Source: Bacilli bacterium (lineage in GTDB: Bacteria > Bacillota_I > Bacilli_A > RF39 > UBA660). From it: a stretch of DNA of 14,958 nt. The position numbers and the translations under genes are program-made. This document shows positions 6,019-13,294 of the stretch, piece after piece. Numbering within the stretch: the first letter of the stretch is position 1; every line of letters starts with the position of its first letter. Under the pieces are notes generated by a model that was not told where the DNA came from, did no database searches, and saw only the letters and a program-made list of their open reading frames with translations. Location of the stretch: assembly GCA_900772435.1 (NCBI GenBank), contig CAAHEM010000049.1:1-14958 (forward strand), read 5' to 3'.

Positions 6019-7773
6019 ATGAAAAAAACATTAAAAGTAATTTTATCTATAGTACTATTAATATCAATATCTATACTTATTTATTGCTTTTATAACAAAG
6101 ATATTAAAATATCAAATAATGCATTAATAGTAAACAACCTATATAAATTTAAACTAACTAAAGATTATGAGCAAATCTTAGCACTTAAAGATGAAGGTAA
6201 ATACTTATATACTTTAATTTCAGTAATAAATGATAAAGATTCAGAAGAAAATGAATATATTTTAAAAAAGATAAACATAGAGACTTCTAAAAGTGAAAAA
6301 GAAGTATCTTTTAAAACCACAATTATACAAGATCCAATAATAACATTAGATGATAAATATATAAAAGTAATCTCAAGAGGAAACTTAAATGTTCATAAAT
6401 TTGATAAAGAATTTAAATTAGTGAATGAACTAACAACTCCAGTAGAGGAATATAACTCATATGGAGAATATAATGATCAAGTACTATCAACAAAAGACAA
6501 TAATATTTATTTAGATGGTAAACTTTATGATACAGTATTAAAATCATGCGATACTGCATACAACATTATATATAAAGACAATACATATATTTATTTTAAT
6601 AATTCTAATTTAAATGTTAGTTGTTTATATAATGTTGATACTAAAAATATAGAATATTTAGATAATTCAAATGTTGAACCATTCTCTAATGGATATTTAA
6701 CATATAACTATAAAGACAACAAAATAGCAATAAAAAAGAATACTGAAGAAAAATATTATTTAAATTCAAAAGATGAAACAGCATTCATAGCTATAACAAA
6801 CGATGGTAATACACTCGGAACATTTAATGATAATATTAGTGAGTTTAAAGTGTATGATTTAATTAACAAGAAAATAATTAATAAACTTAAGATTAAATTT
6901 GAAGAAGAATATTATGTTCCATTAATGTTAATGAGTGACTATATGTATATAGTAGAGACAAATGGAGATAATTATGATCTTTATATTTGGGATTATAAAA
7001 AAGATGTAACAAGTGAAAACATGGTTAGCTATAGTAATTCTAAAGATAAAATCGATAGCTATGAATTGGCTACTAAAATAAAAGATGAATTTGGTGTAAA
7101 TATGTATATCTATGATAAGGGGGTAAGATACTTTACTGATTTTTATGCACTCCCAACTTATGATGATGAATTAACATATGATAGATTATCTAAAACATAT
7201 GATATATTAAAAAACTTTAATAAAGAATTCTTTATTAAATTTAAAATGAATAAAAATAATGGCCTTGAAATATATATAACAGGCGCATTAGGGCCTAGCG
7301 ATACAAAAACTCAAGTGTCTTATCCAGTTGGTTACTCACTAACAATGGATGATAATTATATAATCGCATTAGATGCAAATAGTGATGAATATGAAAAAAC
7401 AGTATGTCATGAACTAATGCATAGTATAGAAAATAATATGTATGATTTATATTATAATAATAAGATAAAAACAGAACCATTCAAAAAGTGGAATTCTTAT
7501 AATCCTAAAAATTATAAATACGATGATTCGTATGTAAAAGAAGAAAATGATAAATACACAATCGCAAGTAATAAAGATATTTACTTTATTGATGCATATT
7601 CACACACATATGCTCATGAGGATAGAGCAAGAATATTTGAGTCACTTTGTGGATTGGAAGATATATTTAGTAAATATCCAAATCTAAAGAAAAAAGCATT
7701 ATATTTAAAAGGCGAAATAATTAAAGTATATCCAAGCATAAAAGATTCTAAACTTTTTAGTACTCTTAATTAA
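6019..7773 (+). CDS. Membrane-anchored protein with C-terminal zinc-metallopeptidase-like domain
   Basis: A 584-residue protein with an uncleaved-looking signal anchor (about 5-25, no lipobox Cys), so the bulk is probably outside the cell. Residues about 30-330 are a long beta-rich, Tyr/Asn-rich region with recurring strand-and-turn units, possibly a propeller. That is inferred from composition, not from a recognised family. Near the C-terminus CHELMHSIEN (463-472) contains a gluzincin-type HExxH (H464, E465, H468). AHEDRARIFESLCG (532-545) follows about 65 residues later and could provide the third zinc ligand (E534 or E541). The arrangement resembles uncharacterised bacterial 'putative zinc-binding metallopeptidase' proteins. 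AAGGAGA (6009-6015) overlaps the previous stop. Last gene of the operon; no terminator is visible before the next promoter. Confidence 0.7.
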   Translation: MKKTLKVILSIVLLISISILIYCFYNKDIKISNNALIVNNLYKFKLTKDYEQILALKDEGKYLYTLISVINDKDSEENEYILKKINIETSKSEKEVSFKTTIIQDPIITLDDKYIKVISRGNLNVHKFDKEFKLVNELTTPVEEYNSYGEYNDQVLSTKDNNIYLDGKLYDTVLKSCDTAYNIIYKDNTYIYFNNSNLNVSCLYNVDTKNIEYLDNSNVEPFSNGYLTYNYKDNKIAIKKNTEEKYYLNSKDETAFIAITNDGNTLGTFNDNISEFKVYDLINKKIINKLKIKFEEEYYVPLMLMSDYMYIVETNGDNYDLYIWDYKKDVTSENMVSYSNSKDKIDSYELATKIKDEFGVNMYIYDKGVRYFTDFYALPTYDDELTYDRLSKTYDILKNFNKEFFIKFKMNKNNGLEIYITGALGPSDTKTQVSYPVGYSLTMDDNYIIALDANSDEYEKTVCHELMHSIENNMYDLYYNNKIKTEPFKKWNSYNPKNYKYDDSYVKEENDKYTIASNKDIYFIDAYSHTYAHEDRARIFESLCGLEDIFSKYPNLKKKALYLKGEIIKVYPSIKDSKLFSTLN

Positions 7774-7775
7774 AC

Positions 7776-7803
7776 TTGACAAATTTTCATAAAAGTATAT
7801 AAT
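7776..7803 (+). promoter_or_regulatory. Sigma-A promoter of the 7824 gene
   Basis: Perfect TTGACA (7776-7781), a 16-base spacer and perfect TATAAT (7798-7803). The start is predicted near 7810, followed by the ribosome binding site GGGGGAT (7814-7820). Confidence 0.8.
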
Positions 7804-7823
7804 ATTTCCACACGGGGGATATT

Positions 7824-8288
7824 ATGATATTATCAATAATAGATAAATATGTACAGTTATGTGTTGATAGATTAAGATTAGAACAAATTCTTAAAAAGAC
7901 AGAAGAAAGACACGATGAATCTCTTTCGAATGAAATAAGCGCAGAACTATATAGATTAAATCAATCAATAAACTTTATACATGAATGTATTATGAAAAGA
8001 CTTAGTACATCAACTCCAGCAGCGCTTTCAGATATAAATAAATGTTTAGAACGTAAATCTACAAAAGTAAGAAAAGATATAACAACTTCAGAAGCAACAA
8101 TAAAAATGATGAAAGATAATGCTAAAGTTGCTATTGCAAACAGCGATAAAACTGCTGCTAAAAGATATAAAGAATTACTAGAAGAAAGTGAAGCAAAAAG
8201 AAAAGAACAATTAGAAGAACTTAATTGTTATGATTGCGTAGCAAGTATTTGTAGTAAAGTACAATATTTATCATTAAGGACTAAATAA
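7824..8288 (+). CDS. Small helical (coiled-coil-like) cytoplasmic protein, unknown
   Basis: A 154-residue protein with no family I can name. It is charged and almost entirely helix-forming, with heptad-like stretches at about 15-60 and 85-135 and no membrane segment or signal. Two cysteines close to each other (NCYDC, about 138-142) and a third nearby (ICSK) lie near the C-terminus. It is a single-gene unit with a strong consensus promoter and a strong ribosome binding site (GGGGGAT), and it ends in its own terminator, so it is probably well expressed. No neighbour suggests a partner. Confidence 0.7.
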   Translation: MILSIIDKYVQLCVDRLRLEQILKKTEERHDESLSNEISAELYRLNQSINFIHECIMKRLSTSTPAALSDINKCLERKSTKVRKDITTSEATIKMMKDNAKVAIANSDKTAAKRYKELLEESEAKRKEQLEELNCYDCVASICSKVQYLSLRTK

Positions 8289-8306
8289 AAAATTTAGTCT
8301 TTTTTT
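8279..8306 (+). terminator. Terminator of the 7824 gene
   Basis: GACTAAAT (8279-8286), a 5-base loop and ATTTAGTC (8292-8299), followed by seven T. The stop TAA lies at the start of the loop. Confidence 0.85.
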
Positions 8307-8307
8307 A

Positions 8308-8335
8308 TTGACATTTTTTTCTATAGTAATATAAT
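8308..8335 (+). promoter_or_regulatory. Sigma-A promoter of the ABC exporter operon
   Basis: TTGACA (8308-8313), a 16-base spacer and TATAAT (8330-8335). It starts two bases after the T-run of the preceding terminator. The predicted transcription start, near 8342, falls inside the inverted repeat that follows. Confidence 0.8.
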
Positions 8336-8337
8336 TA

Positions 8338-8357
8338 ATATGAAATATGTTTCATAT
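8338..8357 (+). promoter_or_regulatory. Probable TetR-family operator
   Basis: Inverted repeat ATATGAAA (8338-8345), 4-base centre TATG, TTTCATAT (8350-8357), placed directly downstream of the -10 and over the transcription start. This is a typical size and place for a TetR-type repressor site. The best candidate regulator is the TetR gene at 11479. I found no second copy of this repeat in front of the tetR gene. Confidence 0.65.
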
Positions 8358-8371
8358 AAGAAAGGGAAGTT

Positions 8372-9082
8372 ATGAAAGAATTTATTAGTGTAAAAAATTT
8401 AGTTAAGACTTACAAAGTTGGTACTAAGAATTTTAATGCCTTAGATGGTATAAGTTTTGATATTAAGAAAGGTGAATTTGTTTGTATTTTAGGACCTAGT
8501 GGTGCTGGTAAAAGTACATTATTAAACCTACTTGGTGGTATGGATACAGCAACAAGTGGAAGTATAGTAGTAGATAATGAAAATATTGAAGAATATGATA
8601 AAAATGAACTTACTAACTATAGAGCAGAAAATGTAGGATTTATATTTCAATTCTATAATGTACTACCTACATTAACAGTACTAGAAAATGTAGATATAGT
8701 AAAAGATATCGTTAAGAATCCAAAGAATAGCAAAGAAATACTAGAAAGTGTTGGACTTAAAAATCATATGAATAAGTTTCCAAATCAATTAAGTGGTGGT
8801 GAACAACAAAGAGTATCTATTGCAAGAGCTATCGCAAAGAATCCAAAGATTTTACTTTGTGATGAACCAACCGGAGCATTAGATTCTAAAACTGGAGTAG
8901 AAGTACTAAAACTATTAAAGAAACAATGTGAAAAAGAAAATGGTGAAAATACAGTTATTATAGTTACTCACAACTCACTAATCGCAGAAATCGCAGACAA
9001 AATTATTAGAATTAAAAATGGTAAAATAGATAATATTGAAAATAATAAACATCCAAAAAATATAGATGAGGTTGCTTGGTAA
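8372..9082 (+). CDS. ABC transporter ATP-binding protein (MacB/LolD-type)
   Basis: A 236-residue ATPase subunit that would power the adjacent FtsX-type permease. All motifs are intact: Walker [10 protein letters not shown] (41-49), Q-loop FQFYNVLPT with Q93, signature LSGGEQQR (140-147), Walker [14 protein letters not shown] (160-172, catalytic E165) and the switch His in VTHN (H200). The length, the 'PTGALDS' form and the pairing with an FtsX-domain permease fit the MacB/LolD mechanotransmission group, which exports antimicrobials or lipids or releases lipoproteins. The start ATG follows AAAGGGAAG (8361-8369). The stop lies just before the chosen start of the permease, so the two subunits are coupled. 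Confidence 0.93.
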   Translation: MKEFISVKNLVKTYKVGTKNFNALDGISFDIKKGEFVCILGPSGAGKSTLLNLLGGMDTATSGSIVVDNENIEEYDKNELTNYRAENVGFIFQFYNVLPTLTVLENVDIVKDIVKNPKNSKEILESVGLKNHMNKFPNQLSGGEQQRVSIARAIAKNPKILLCDEPTGALDSKTGVEVLKLLKKQCEKENGENTVIIVTHNSLIAEIADKIIRIKNGKIDNIENNKHPKNIDEVAW

Positions 9083-9083
9083 T

Positions 9084-11450
9084 ATGTTAAAAAGAAAGAT
9101 GCTTCGTGATATAAAATTAAATTTATCACAATTCTTAACAATCTTTTTAATGGTTTTAATCGGAGTAATGGCATATGTAGGTATTGAAGCATATATGGAT
9201 GGTATGCAATCAGCTTCAGATAAATTCTATAGTGAAAATAACCTACAAGACTTAAATGTCATTGGTGAAAACTTTACAAAAGATGATTTAAAGAAAATAA
9301 AAGAATTAAAAAATGTAAATGATGCAGAAAGAAAACTTAGCTTAACAGCAACTACAGATAAAGATAAAACTCTATTATTGAACTTCATTGAGTCAAACAA
9401 TATATCAAAGTTCTATATAGTTGATGGAACTGAGTTTGATGCAAAAAAAAGTGGCGTATGGCTTGACTCATATTATGCAGAAAAAAATAATATTAAAGTT
9501 AATGATGAAATAACAATTAAATATGATACTTTTACTATTAAAGAAAAAGTAATGGGACTTATAATGACTCCAGATCATGTTTATGATGTTAAAGATGAAT
9601 CAGAACTTTATCCAAATAGAGAAAATCTTGGCTTTGCATACGTTTCAATTAATGAAATGCCAGAAAGTTATATAAAAGAAAAAGTAATGAAAGAAATGGG
9701 AATTACTGATTCTAAAGTATTTGACAAGTATGTAAAAAACTTTAACTATAAAGACTATTTAGTATTTAACTATGTAATGGTAGACGTAAATGAAAAGCAA
9801 AATGTTAGTAAAGTAAAAAGTAATATAGAAAATAATATTGATAATGCCCTTGCTGTTATTAACATAGAAGATACTGCTTCATACTTAACTTATCAAGGCG
9901 AAATAAACGAAGGTAAAACTTATGTAGGAGTATTCTCTGGACTATTCTTGCTAATCGCAATTCTATCAGTTATAACAACAATGACAAGAGTAGTAAATAA
10001 GCAAAGAATACAAATAGGTACATTAAAAGCTTTAGGTTTCAAAGATTCAAAAATAATAATGCACTATGTAAGTTATGGATTATTTATTTCATTCGCAGCA
10101 GCAATATGTGGAATACTAGCAGGTTACTTCTTTATAGGAAAAACATTTATAGGACTTGAAATGTCATTCTTTGAAATGCCAAATGGTAAACCTATCGTAG
10201 ACATGCAAGATATATTAGTATCACTTTTAGTTGTAATAATCACTTCATTCATTACTTACTTAACTTGTAAAAATATACTAAAAGAAAATGCAGCAGAAAC
10301 CCTAAGAAGTAAACTACCAGATGTTAAAAAGAACTCACTTAACATTACAACAAAAGGTATATTTAAACGTATGAGTTTCCAATCTAAATGGAATATTAGA
10401 GATATCTTAAGAAATAAAATGAGAACTGTTATGGGAATAGTTGGAGTAACAGGATGTTGTATGCTTATTGTAACTGCATTTGGTATGTTAGATAGTCTTA
10501 ACTATTTTGTTAAACTTCAATTTACAAACCTTTACAATTTCAAATATAAATTATCTCTTAATAATGTAAATAATAAAGAATTAAAAGAAATAACTAATAA
10601 GTATGGAGATAACACTTCAGAAAGTTTAGGAATAGAATTTTTAAATAATTATGAAAAAATATCAAGTACAATATTTGTTGACAACTCAAATGATTATGTA
10701 AGATTTGTTGATAATAAAAATAAATTTATAAAACTAGATAATACTGATGGAATATATGTAACATATAAATTAGCTGAAAAATATAATTTTGAAAAAGGTG
10801 GCACTATTAAATGGCATATATATGGAAGCGACAAATATTATGAATCTAAAATAGTTGGATTCAATAAAGATCCTCAAAATCAAATAATTACAATGAATAA
10901 AGAATACTTAGATAAACTAAATATTAAATATGAACCAGATACAGTATATACAAATGAAGATTTAAGTAATGTAAAAGAAATAAAAAATGTAGAATTAATA
11001 CAAGATAAAGTTGCTCTTGAAAGTGGTATGAGCAACATGCTTAATACTATGAAAACAATGATTATATTAATTATAGGAATCGCAGTAGTATTAGGCTCAG
11101 TTATAATTTATAACTTAGGTATCTTATCTTATACAGAAAAACAATATCAATTCTCAACACTAAAAGTACTTGGATTTAGTGATAAGAAAATCAAGAAAAT
11201 ATTCATTATGCAAAATAACTGGATAGCTGTTATATCTATTATATTAGGTCTTCCATCCGGATACGCTCTAGTTGATTGGTTATTCAAAGAAGCAATCGAA
11301 GAACATTATGATTTTCAAGCACATATCGAACCATTAACATATTTAATTGCTGCTATAGGTACATTCATTGTTTCATACTTAGTTTCTAAATTCTTAGCAA
11401 GAAAAGTAAATAATATAGATATGGTAAGTAGTTTAAAAGGTAACGAATAG
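9084..11450 (+). CDS. ABC transporter permease with two FtsX domains
   Basis: Membrane subunit of the exporter, 788 residues from the chosen ATG at 9084. There is one helix near the N-terminus (about 15-35) and a large extracytoplasmic domain to about 280. A three-helix FtsX domain follows (helices near 283, 335 and 378), with the cytoplasmic loop motif IQIGTLKALGFKDSK. Then come a single helix (about 446-468), a second external domain (about 470-650) and a second FtsX domain (helices near 655, 713 and 752) with the matching loop FSTLKVLGFSDKK. An earlier in-frame ATG at 9066 lies within the ATPase gene and lacks a ribosome binding site, while GAGGT (9068-9072) suits the 9084 start. The substrate is unknown; this topology is common in antimicrobial-peptide or drug-export systems. 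Confidence 0.88.
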   Translation: MLKRKMLRDIKLNLSQFLTIFLMVLIGVMAYVGIEAYMDGMQSASDKFYSENNLQDLNVIGENFTKDDLKKIKELKNVNDAERKLSLTATTDKDKTLLLNFIESNNISKFYIVDGTEFDAKKSGVWLDSYYAEKNNIKVNDEITIKYDTFTIKEKVMGLIMTPDHVYDVKDESELYPNRENLGFAYVSINEMPESYIKEKVMKEMGITDSKVFDKYVKNFNYKDYLVFNYVMVDVNEKQNVSKVKSNIENNIDNALAVINIEDTASYLTYQGEINEGKTYVGVFSGLFLLIAILSVITTMTRVVNKQRIQIGTLKALGFKDSKIIMHYVSYGLFISFAAAICGILAGYFFIGKTFIGLEMSFFEMPNGKPIVDMQDILVSLLVVIITSFITYLTCKNILKENAAETLRSKLPDVKKNSLNITTKGIFKRMSFQSKWNIRDILRNKMRTVMGIVGVTGCCMLIVTAFGMLDSLNYFVKLQFTNLYNFKYKLSLNNVNNKELKEITNKYGDNTSESLGIEFLNNYEKISSTIFVDNSNDYVRFVDNKNKFIKLDNTDGIYVTYKLAEKYNFEKGGTIKWHIYGSDKYYESKIVGFNKDPQNQIITMNKEYLDKLNIKYEPDTVYTNEDLSNVKEIKNVELIQDKVALESGMSNMLNTMKTMIILIIGIAVVLGSVIIYNLGILSYTEKQYQFSTLKVLGFSDKKIKKIFIMQNNWIAVISIILGLPSGYALVDWLFKEAIEEHYDFQAHIEPLTYLIAAIGTFIVSYLVSKFLARKVNNIDMVSSLKGNE

Positions 11451-11459
11451 TGTTATAAT
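11451..11459 (+). promoter_or_regulatory. Extended -10 promoter of the tetR gene
   Basis: TGT followed by TATAAT (11454-11459), directly after the permease stop TAG. It would allow expression of the regulator independently of the exporter promoter. AAGGATGTG is the ribosome binding site. Confidence 0.5.
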
Positions 11460-11478
11460 ATTGTAAGGATGTGATATT

Positions 11479-12075
11479 ATGAGCGAAATTAGAGAACCTA
11501 TCAAAAAGACATCAATTGCTAAGAAAGAGAAAATAATTGAAAAAGGTTTTGAATTAATGTGCAACAAAGGCTACCATAATGTAACTTGTGTAGATATCGC
11601 ACACTATGCTAGAGTATCAACCGGAATAATCTATCAATACTTTAAAGATAAAAGAGATATATTTATAAGTGGAACAAAAGATTATGCAAATAAAATAATG
11701 TTTCCAATGTTAGATATAATTGTTAACAAAAAGATAGATAAAAATAACTTAAAAGAAATATTAAGTAAGATGATAGATAGTTTTATTAAAACACACACAA
11801 TAAAAAAAGAAGCACATGAAGAATTAATGGCAATGACTAATCTAGATGATGAAATTGCTAAAATATTTACAGAAAGCGAACTAAGGATGACTAAACAAAT
11901 ATCAGAAGTGTTAATAAAAAATGGATTTGATGAAACTAATATTGAAGAAAAAGTTCATATAGCTATCAATATGATTGATAATTATTGTCATGAAGTAGTT
12001 TATCATAAACATAAAGATTTAAATTATAATGCTATGAAAGAAGAAATATTAAATATAATTGTTAATATCTTATAG
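11479..12075 (+). CDS. TetR/AcrR-family transcriptional regulator
   Basis: A 198-residue protein with an N-terminal TetR helix-turn-helix. IIEKGFELMCNKGYHNVTCVDIAHYARVSTGIIYQYFKDKRDIF (residues 19-62) has the usual TetR spacing, ending in YQYFKDKRDI. The remaining residues form an all-helical ligand-binding and dimerisation domain that is not conserved enough to name a ligand. It lies 28 bases after the exporter permease and can be transcribed either with it or from its own extended -10. The likely role is repression of the exporter operon through the inverted repeat at 8338-8357. This is inferred from position and family. It ends in a terminator just upstream of the retron. Confidence 0.9.
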   Translation: MSEIREPIKKTSIAKKEKIIEKGFELMCNKGYHNVTCVDIAHYARVSTGIIYQYFKDKRDIFISGTKDYANKIMFPMLDIIVNKKIDKNNLKEILSKMIDSFIKTHTIKKEAHEELMAMTNLDDEIAKIFTESELRMTKQISEVLIKNGFDETNIEEKVHIAINMIDNYCHEVVYHKHKDLNYNAMKEEILNIIVNIL

Positions 12076-12098
12076 AAAGTAGAAATGCTTTCTATTTT
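12073..12098 (+). terminator. Terminator of the exporter-tetR operon
   Basis: TAGAAAG (12073-12079), an 8-base loop and CTTTCTA (12088-12094), then ATTTTA. The tetR stop codon TAG is the first three bases of the stem. Confidence 0.75.
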
Positions 12099-12123
12099 AT
12101 TATAGTATTTAAATAATAAAGTA

Positions 12124-12132
12124 TGCTATAAT
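12124..12132 (+). promoter_or_regulatory. Extended -10 promoter of the retron
   Basis: TGC followed by perfect TATAAT (12127-12132); the -35 is weak. A start 7 bases after the -10 falls at 12139, the first base of the a1 repeat. This agrees with the expected 5' end of a retron transcript. Confidence 0.7.
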
Positions 12133-12138
12133 AACTTT

Positions 12139-12308
12139 GAGCAATAGTGTTTGGAGTTAATCCTACTTTAGCGAGTCGTTAAAGAATCAAAATTAGATGA
12201 AATATTAAATGGTAATATTACGAGGGACTTTCCTACACGAGGTGTAGCCGCTTCATTGCATTCCGCTTTAAGTCCATCTTCATATTACAATATCATTAAG
12301 TATTGCTC
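12139..12308 (+). ncRNA. Retron msr-msd noncoding RNA
   Basis: Template RNA for the adjacent reverse transcriptase. An 8-nt perfect inverted repeat closes it: a1 GAGCAATA (12139-12146) and a2 TATTGCTC (12301-12308). The msr side contains TTAGCGAG (12168-12175), the same motif that carries the branching guanosine in retron Ec86, so G12171 is the candidate 2',5'-branch point. It sits in a small hairpin, CTTTA/TAAAG (12166-12170/12180-12184). The msd side can form a long stem: AATG (12208-12211) with CATT (12294-12297), GTAATAT (12212-12218) with ATATTAC (12282-12288), and GGACTT (12225-12230) with AAGTCC (12270-12275). An apical hairpin, CTACAC-GAG-GTGTAG, is at 12233-12247. Expected cDNA is roughly 80-90 nt. 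The exact msr/msd boundary and branch G are inferred by eye. Confidence 0.85.
12208..12297 (+). other. Predicted msd (reverse-transcribed) segment
   Basis: The part of the retron RNA that folds as one long imperfect stem ending next to a2, so reverse transcription would start near 12297 and run back toward about 12210. The stem is interrupted by a 5-nt bulge (12289-12293) and a partly paired 6x6 internal loop (12219-12224 against 12276-12281). The 3' side of the apex has an unpaired stretch of about 22 nt (12248-12269). An alternative hairpin, AATATTA-AATGG-TAATATT (12201-12219), competes with the outer stem and could belong to the msr. Confidence 0.55.
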
Positions 12309-12312
12309 TTCC

Positions 12313-12319
12313 AGGAGGT
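12313..12319 (+). promoter_or_regulatory. Strong ribosome binding site that fixes the RT start
   Basis: AGGAGGT lies four bases after a2 and seven bases before the ATG at 12327. A longer reading from 12303 would begin inside the a2 repeat and is not supported. Confidence 0.85.
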
Positions 12320-12326
12320 AATAAAT

Positions 12327-13277
12327 ATGTGGAAATATATTGATAAAGAAAAATCCAAAGAATTTTTATTATCTCTTGGGTTATTAAATGATAATATAAG
12401 TGATAAAGATAAAATAATTAAATTATATTCTATAAGCAACAACGTAGAAAAGAACTATAAAATATTTAAAATAAAGAAAAGAAATGGTAAGTATAGAACT
12501 ATATACGAACCTAATTATACTTTAAAAGAAATACAAAAAAATATTTTAAATAATATATTAAATAATAAAAAAATATCTATTTATGCTAAAGCATATCATA
12601 AAGGTATAGGATTAATTGATAATGCAAAAGAACATGTTAATAAAAAGTTAATACTTAAATTAGATATAAAAGACTTCTTTGAAAATATTAGTTTTATTGA
12701 TGTATATAATAGTTGCTTTGAAATAGAATATTTTCCTAAAGAAATAGGTATTCTTTTAACTCATTTATGTACTTATAAAGAACATCTCCCACAAGGAGCT
12801 CCAACTTCATCATATATTTCAAATCTTGTACTAAAAGAATTCGATGAGTACATCGGAGAAATTTGTAAAGAAGAAAATATATCATATACTAGATATTCTG
12901 ACGATATGACATTTAGTGGAGACTTTAATCCATCAAAAATCATAACTATTGTTAAGAAAGAATTAAGAAAATATAATTTAGAACTTAACAATGAAAAGAT
13001 ACATGTAATTAGAAATCATAAATGCCAAAAAGTAACAGGGTTAGTTGTAAACAATAAAGTACAAACACCAATAAACTATAGAAAAAGTATTAGAAAAGAA
13101 ATATTTTATATAAAAAAATATGGACTAGATTCACACCTAGAACATAATAATATTAAAGATAGAAATAAGTATTTAAATGAACTTTACGGAAGAATATTAT
13201 TCGTTTTACAAATAAATAATACTAATGAGTTTAAAGAATATAAAGAATTTATTTCAAAATTAAAATCACATAATTAA
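12327..13277 (+). CDS. Retron-type reverse transcriptase
   Basis: A 316-residue RNA-directed DNA polymerase that would reverse-transcribe the msd RNA just upstream into msDNA, primed from an internal guanosine. Motifs in order: RT1 KKRNGKYRTIYEP (50-62); the retron hallmark NAKEH, an NAxxH motif (99-103); RT3 LKLDIKDFF with catalytic D113; RT4 PQGAPTS (155-161); RT5 TRYSDDMTFSG with YSDD at 190-193; RT6 ELNNEKIHV; and the retron VTG motif (236-238, in KVTGLVVNNK). The active site has Ser where most retrons have Ala (YADD). The size is that of a plain retron RT without a fused effector domain. The ATG follows AGGAGGT, and the gene is co-transcribed with the ncRNA. It ends in a terminator. Confidence 0.93.
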   Translation: MWKYIDKEKSKEFLLSLGLLNDNISDKDKIIKLYSISNNVEKNYKIFKIKKRNGKYRTIYEPNYTLKEIQKNILNNILNNKKISIYAKAYHKGIGLIDNAKEHVNKKLILKLDIKDFFENISFIDVYNSCFEIEYFPKEIGILLTHLCTYKEHLPQGAPTSSYISNLVLKEFDEYIGEICKEENISYTRYSDDMTFSGDFNPSKIITIVKKELRKYNLELNNEKIHVIRNHKCQKVTGLVVNNKVQTPINYRKSIRKEIFYIKKYGLDSHLEHNNIKDRNKYLNELYGRILFVLQINNTNEFKEYKEFISKLKSHN

Positions 13278-13294
13278 ATGTGATTTCTTTTTTT
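13263..13294. terminator. Shared terminator between the retron and the convergent gene
   Basis: AAATCACAT (13263-13271), a loop, ATGTGATTT (13278-13286), then C and seven T on the plus strand; an A-rich tract lies on the other side. The loop holds the RT stop TAA (13275-13277) and, on the minus strand, the neighbour's TAA (13276-13274). The genes overlap by four bases. Confidence 0.8.

Noticed and set aside
9066..9083. Earlier ATG for the ABC permease overlapping the ATPase gene
   Set aside because: No ribosome binding site precedes it, and the GAGGT downstream of it suits the ATG at 9084.
11479..12075. The TetR protein as a retron partner
   Set aside because: It is separated from the retron by a terminator and a new promoter, and it fits the exporter operon with its inverted-repeat operator.
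12303..12326. An upstream reading-frame extension of the reverse transcriptase beginning inside a2
   Set aside because: It would start within the ncRNA inverted repeat without a ribosome binding site. AGGAGGT and the ATG at 12327 give the better start.
12773..12991. Antisense open reading frames inside real genes (for example here within the RT, and similar ones inside the 1119, MscL, 584-aa and B3/4 genes)
   Set aside because: They lie opposite well-supported genes, lack ribosome binding sites and have low-complexity translations.
12327..13277. RT as part of a diversity-generating retroelement or group II intron
   Set aside because: No template/variable repeat pair or intron ribozyme sequence is seen, and there is no maturase domain. 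NAxxH, VTG and the upstream a1/a2 RNA point to a retron.
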